From positions 16,374,641 to 16,438,640 of the forward strand of contig CP034996.1 of NCBI GenBank assembly GCA_004026145.2: 64,000 nt of DNA, in the 5' to 3' direction. Below are positions 63,156 to 64,000 of the stretch, piece after piece. The DNA comes from Takifugu bimaculatus (taxonomy: Eukaryota; Chordata; Actinopteri; Tetraodontiformes; Tetraodontidae). The notes under the pieces were generated by a model, which was not told the DNA's origin, did not search any database, and saw only the letters and a list, made by a program, of their open reading frames with translations. The translations under genes and the position numbers were made by a program. Each line of letters starts with the position of its first letter. Within the stretch, counting starts at the first letter, position 1.

Positions 63156-64000
63156 CGTGGGAGGTCTGTATGGCGGTGAGTAGGAATATTAGACAAATAA
63201 GGTCAAATCCACATTACCATGGTAACCCTCCATAAGAGACCAGCTGGTCCATCTGTCCCTCGGCTAACTTTGAGATGGTTCTCCCACACCTCAGACCAGC
63301 TGTTGTTGTTATTGTCACACAGGAAGTGGCGCAGGCTCGTGCAGGAAGACCCTGTCCTACACACACTTTCACCGGAGTTCAGTTTGCGCTCGTCCTCCTA
63401 CACACAGCCGCCGTCGATTGGTGGCAATCTGAGGCTACGTGCTTATTTTCACCAGTGCCATCTGGTCGCACCCCAATGGGATGTTGCAGCATTTGACATA
63501 TTTATAATGCGAAGCCCCCAAATCCCCAAGAAAAGGAGGTATACCCTAGTTTCATGACTTGCCGATATAATTCAGGTGCCCTTTCCTTTCAGCCGCTTTC
63601 AGGTAGAAAAATGGTTAATTATATACTAATTCCAGCATTTGATTCGAATCAGAAGGTGGACAACAGTTCCCACACTGGTACCCCTGTCTGGGCAGAAAGA
63701 GACGGGTATAACTGTCAGAATCTGGAGGATTAAACTGTTGATCACATTGATGTGATTGGGCTTCTTGTGGGATGTTGTTATTTAGCTCAACTCCATGATA
63801 CAGTCCTTTGCTTCTGTTTCTGACACAAAAGTATTTTTTATTTGATTGGTTTTTGGAATGGAGCACCTTCCTTCAGAGTTTGTCAAACTAAAGTTGTTGT
63901 TGTTACAAATTCCCGCAGCTTTTTTGGCAGCACATTCTGTGAAACCCCCACAAGTCCATCAGGTGCCGAAGAATGAAAAAAAAAGACAGAGATTAATTAA

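Larger units (their letters stand above)
50923..64000. other. Region downstream of gabra6
   Basis: 13 kb with no recognisable coding exon. It contains a LINE fragment (51764-52500), a SINE (55285-55506), several simple repeats and a likely 3'-UTR end with AATAAA at 58793. No exon of gabra1, the expected next gene, was found. The longest frame here (202 codons, minus strand, 57900-58508) has no family motif and crosses GC-rich sequence. Confidence 0.65.

Noticed and set aside
59000..64000. Search for gabra1 exon 1 or 2 at the right edge
   Set aside because: No frame with the RILDRLLDGYDNRLRPG-type motif or other alpha signature was found.

Overview
The window is eukaryotic and almost certainly teleost fish. 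Its genes are split by GT-AG introns and encode vertebrate GABA-A receptor subunits. The intergenic and intronic DNA carries microsatellites, AFC/V-SINE-like tRNA-derived SINEs, a Rex1/L2-type LINE fragment and an RTE (Expander)-type teleost repeat. The species cannot be named from the sequence alone.

Two genes sit head to head. On the minus strand, positions 31679 down to 59, are exons 1-8 of a GABA-A receptor beta subunit, best read as gabrb2. The last exon (end of the M3-M4 loop plus M4) lies beyond the left edge. On the plus strand, 39820 to 50922, is a complete GABA-A receptor alpha subunit, best read as gabra6, in nine coding exons. The start codons are 8.1 kb apart. This matches the order and orientation of the start of the vertebrate GABRB2-GABRA6-GABRA1-GABRG2 cluster, so gabra1 would be expected to the right. 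I found no gabra1 exon in the window.

Layout: 1-31.7 kb is gabrb2, with large introns (intron 3 alone is 15.6 kb). 31.7-39.8 kb is the shared divergent upstream region, with a CpG-rich stretch, a CGG repeat, an NRF-1-like palindrome and a SINE close to the gabrb2 start. 39.8-50.9 kb is gabra6, with compact introns 4-6. 50.9-64 kb is downstream sequence with a LINE fragment, a SINE and a plausible 3'-UTR end with AATAAA at 58793.

Both products are subunits of pentameric ligand-gated chloride channels. Beta provides the principal face and alpha the complementary face of the GABA site, so this locus encodes two partners that can co-assemble. Residues visible in the exons predict a beta2/3-type M2 Asn (etomidate/loreclezole class) and an alpha4/6-type Arg (diazepam-insensitive class). 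I saw no novel gene system. The most interesting points are fine-scale: in-frame tandem splice acceptors at exon 2 of both genes, a consensus splice donor overlapping the gabra6 stop codon, an alanine-rich gabra6 loop, upstream ORFs in gabra6, and a Thr at the site that gives mammalian alpha6 its furosemide sensitivity.
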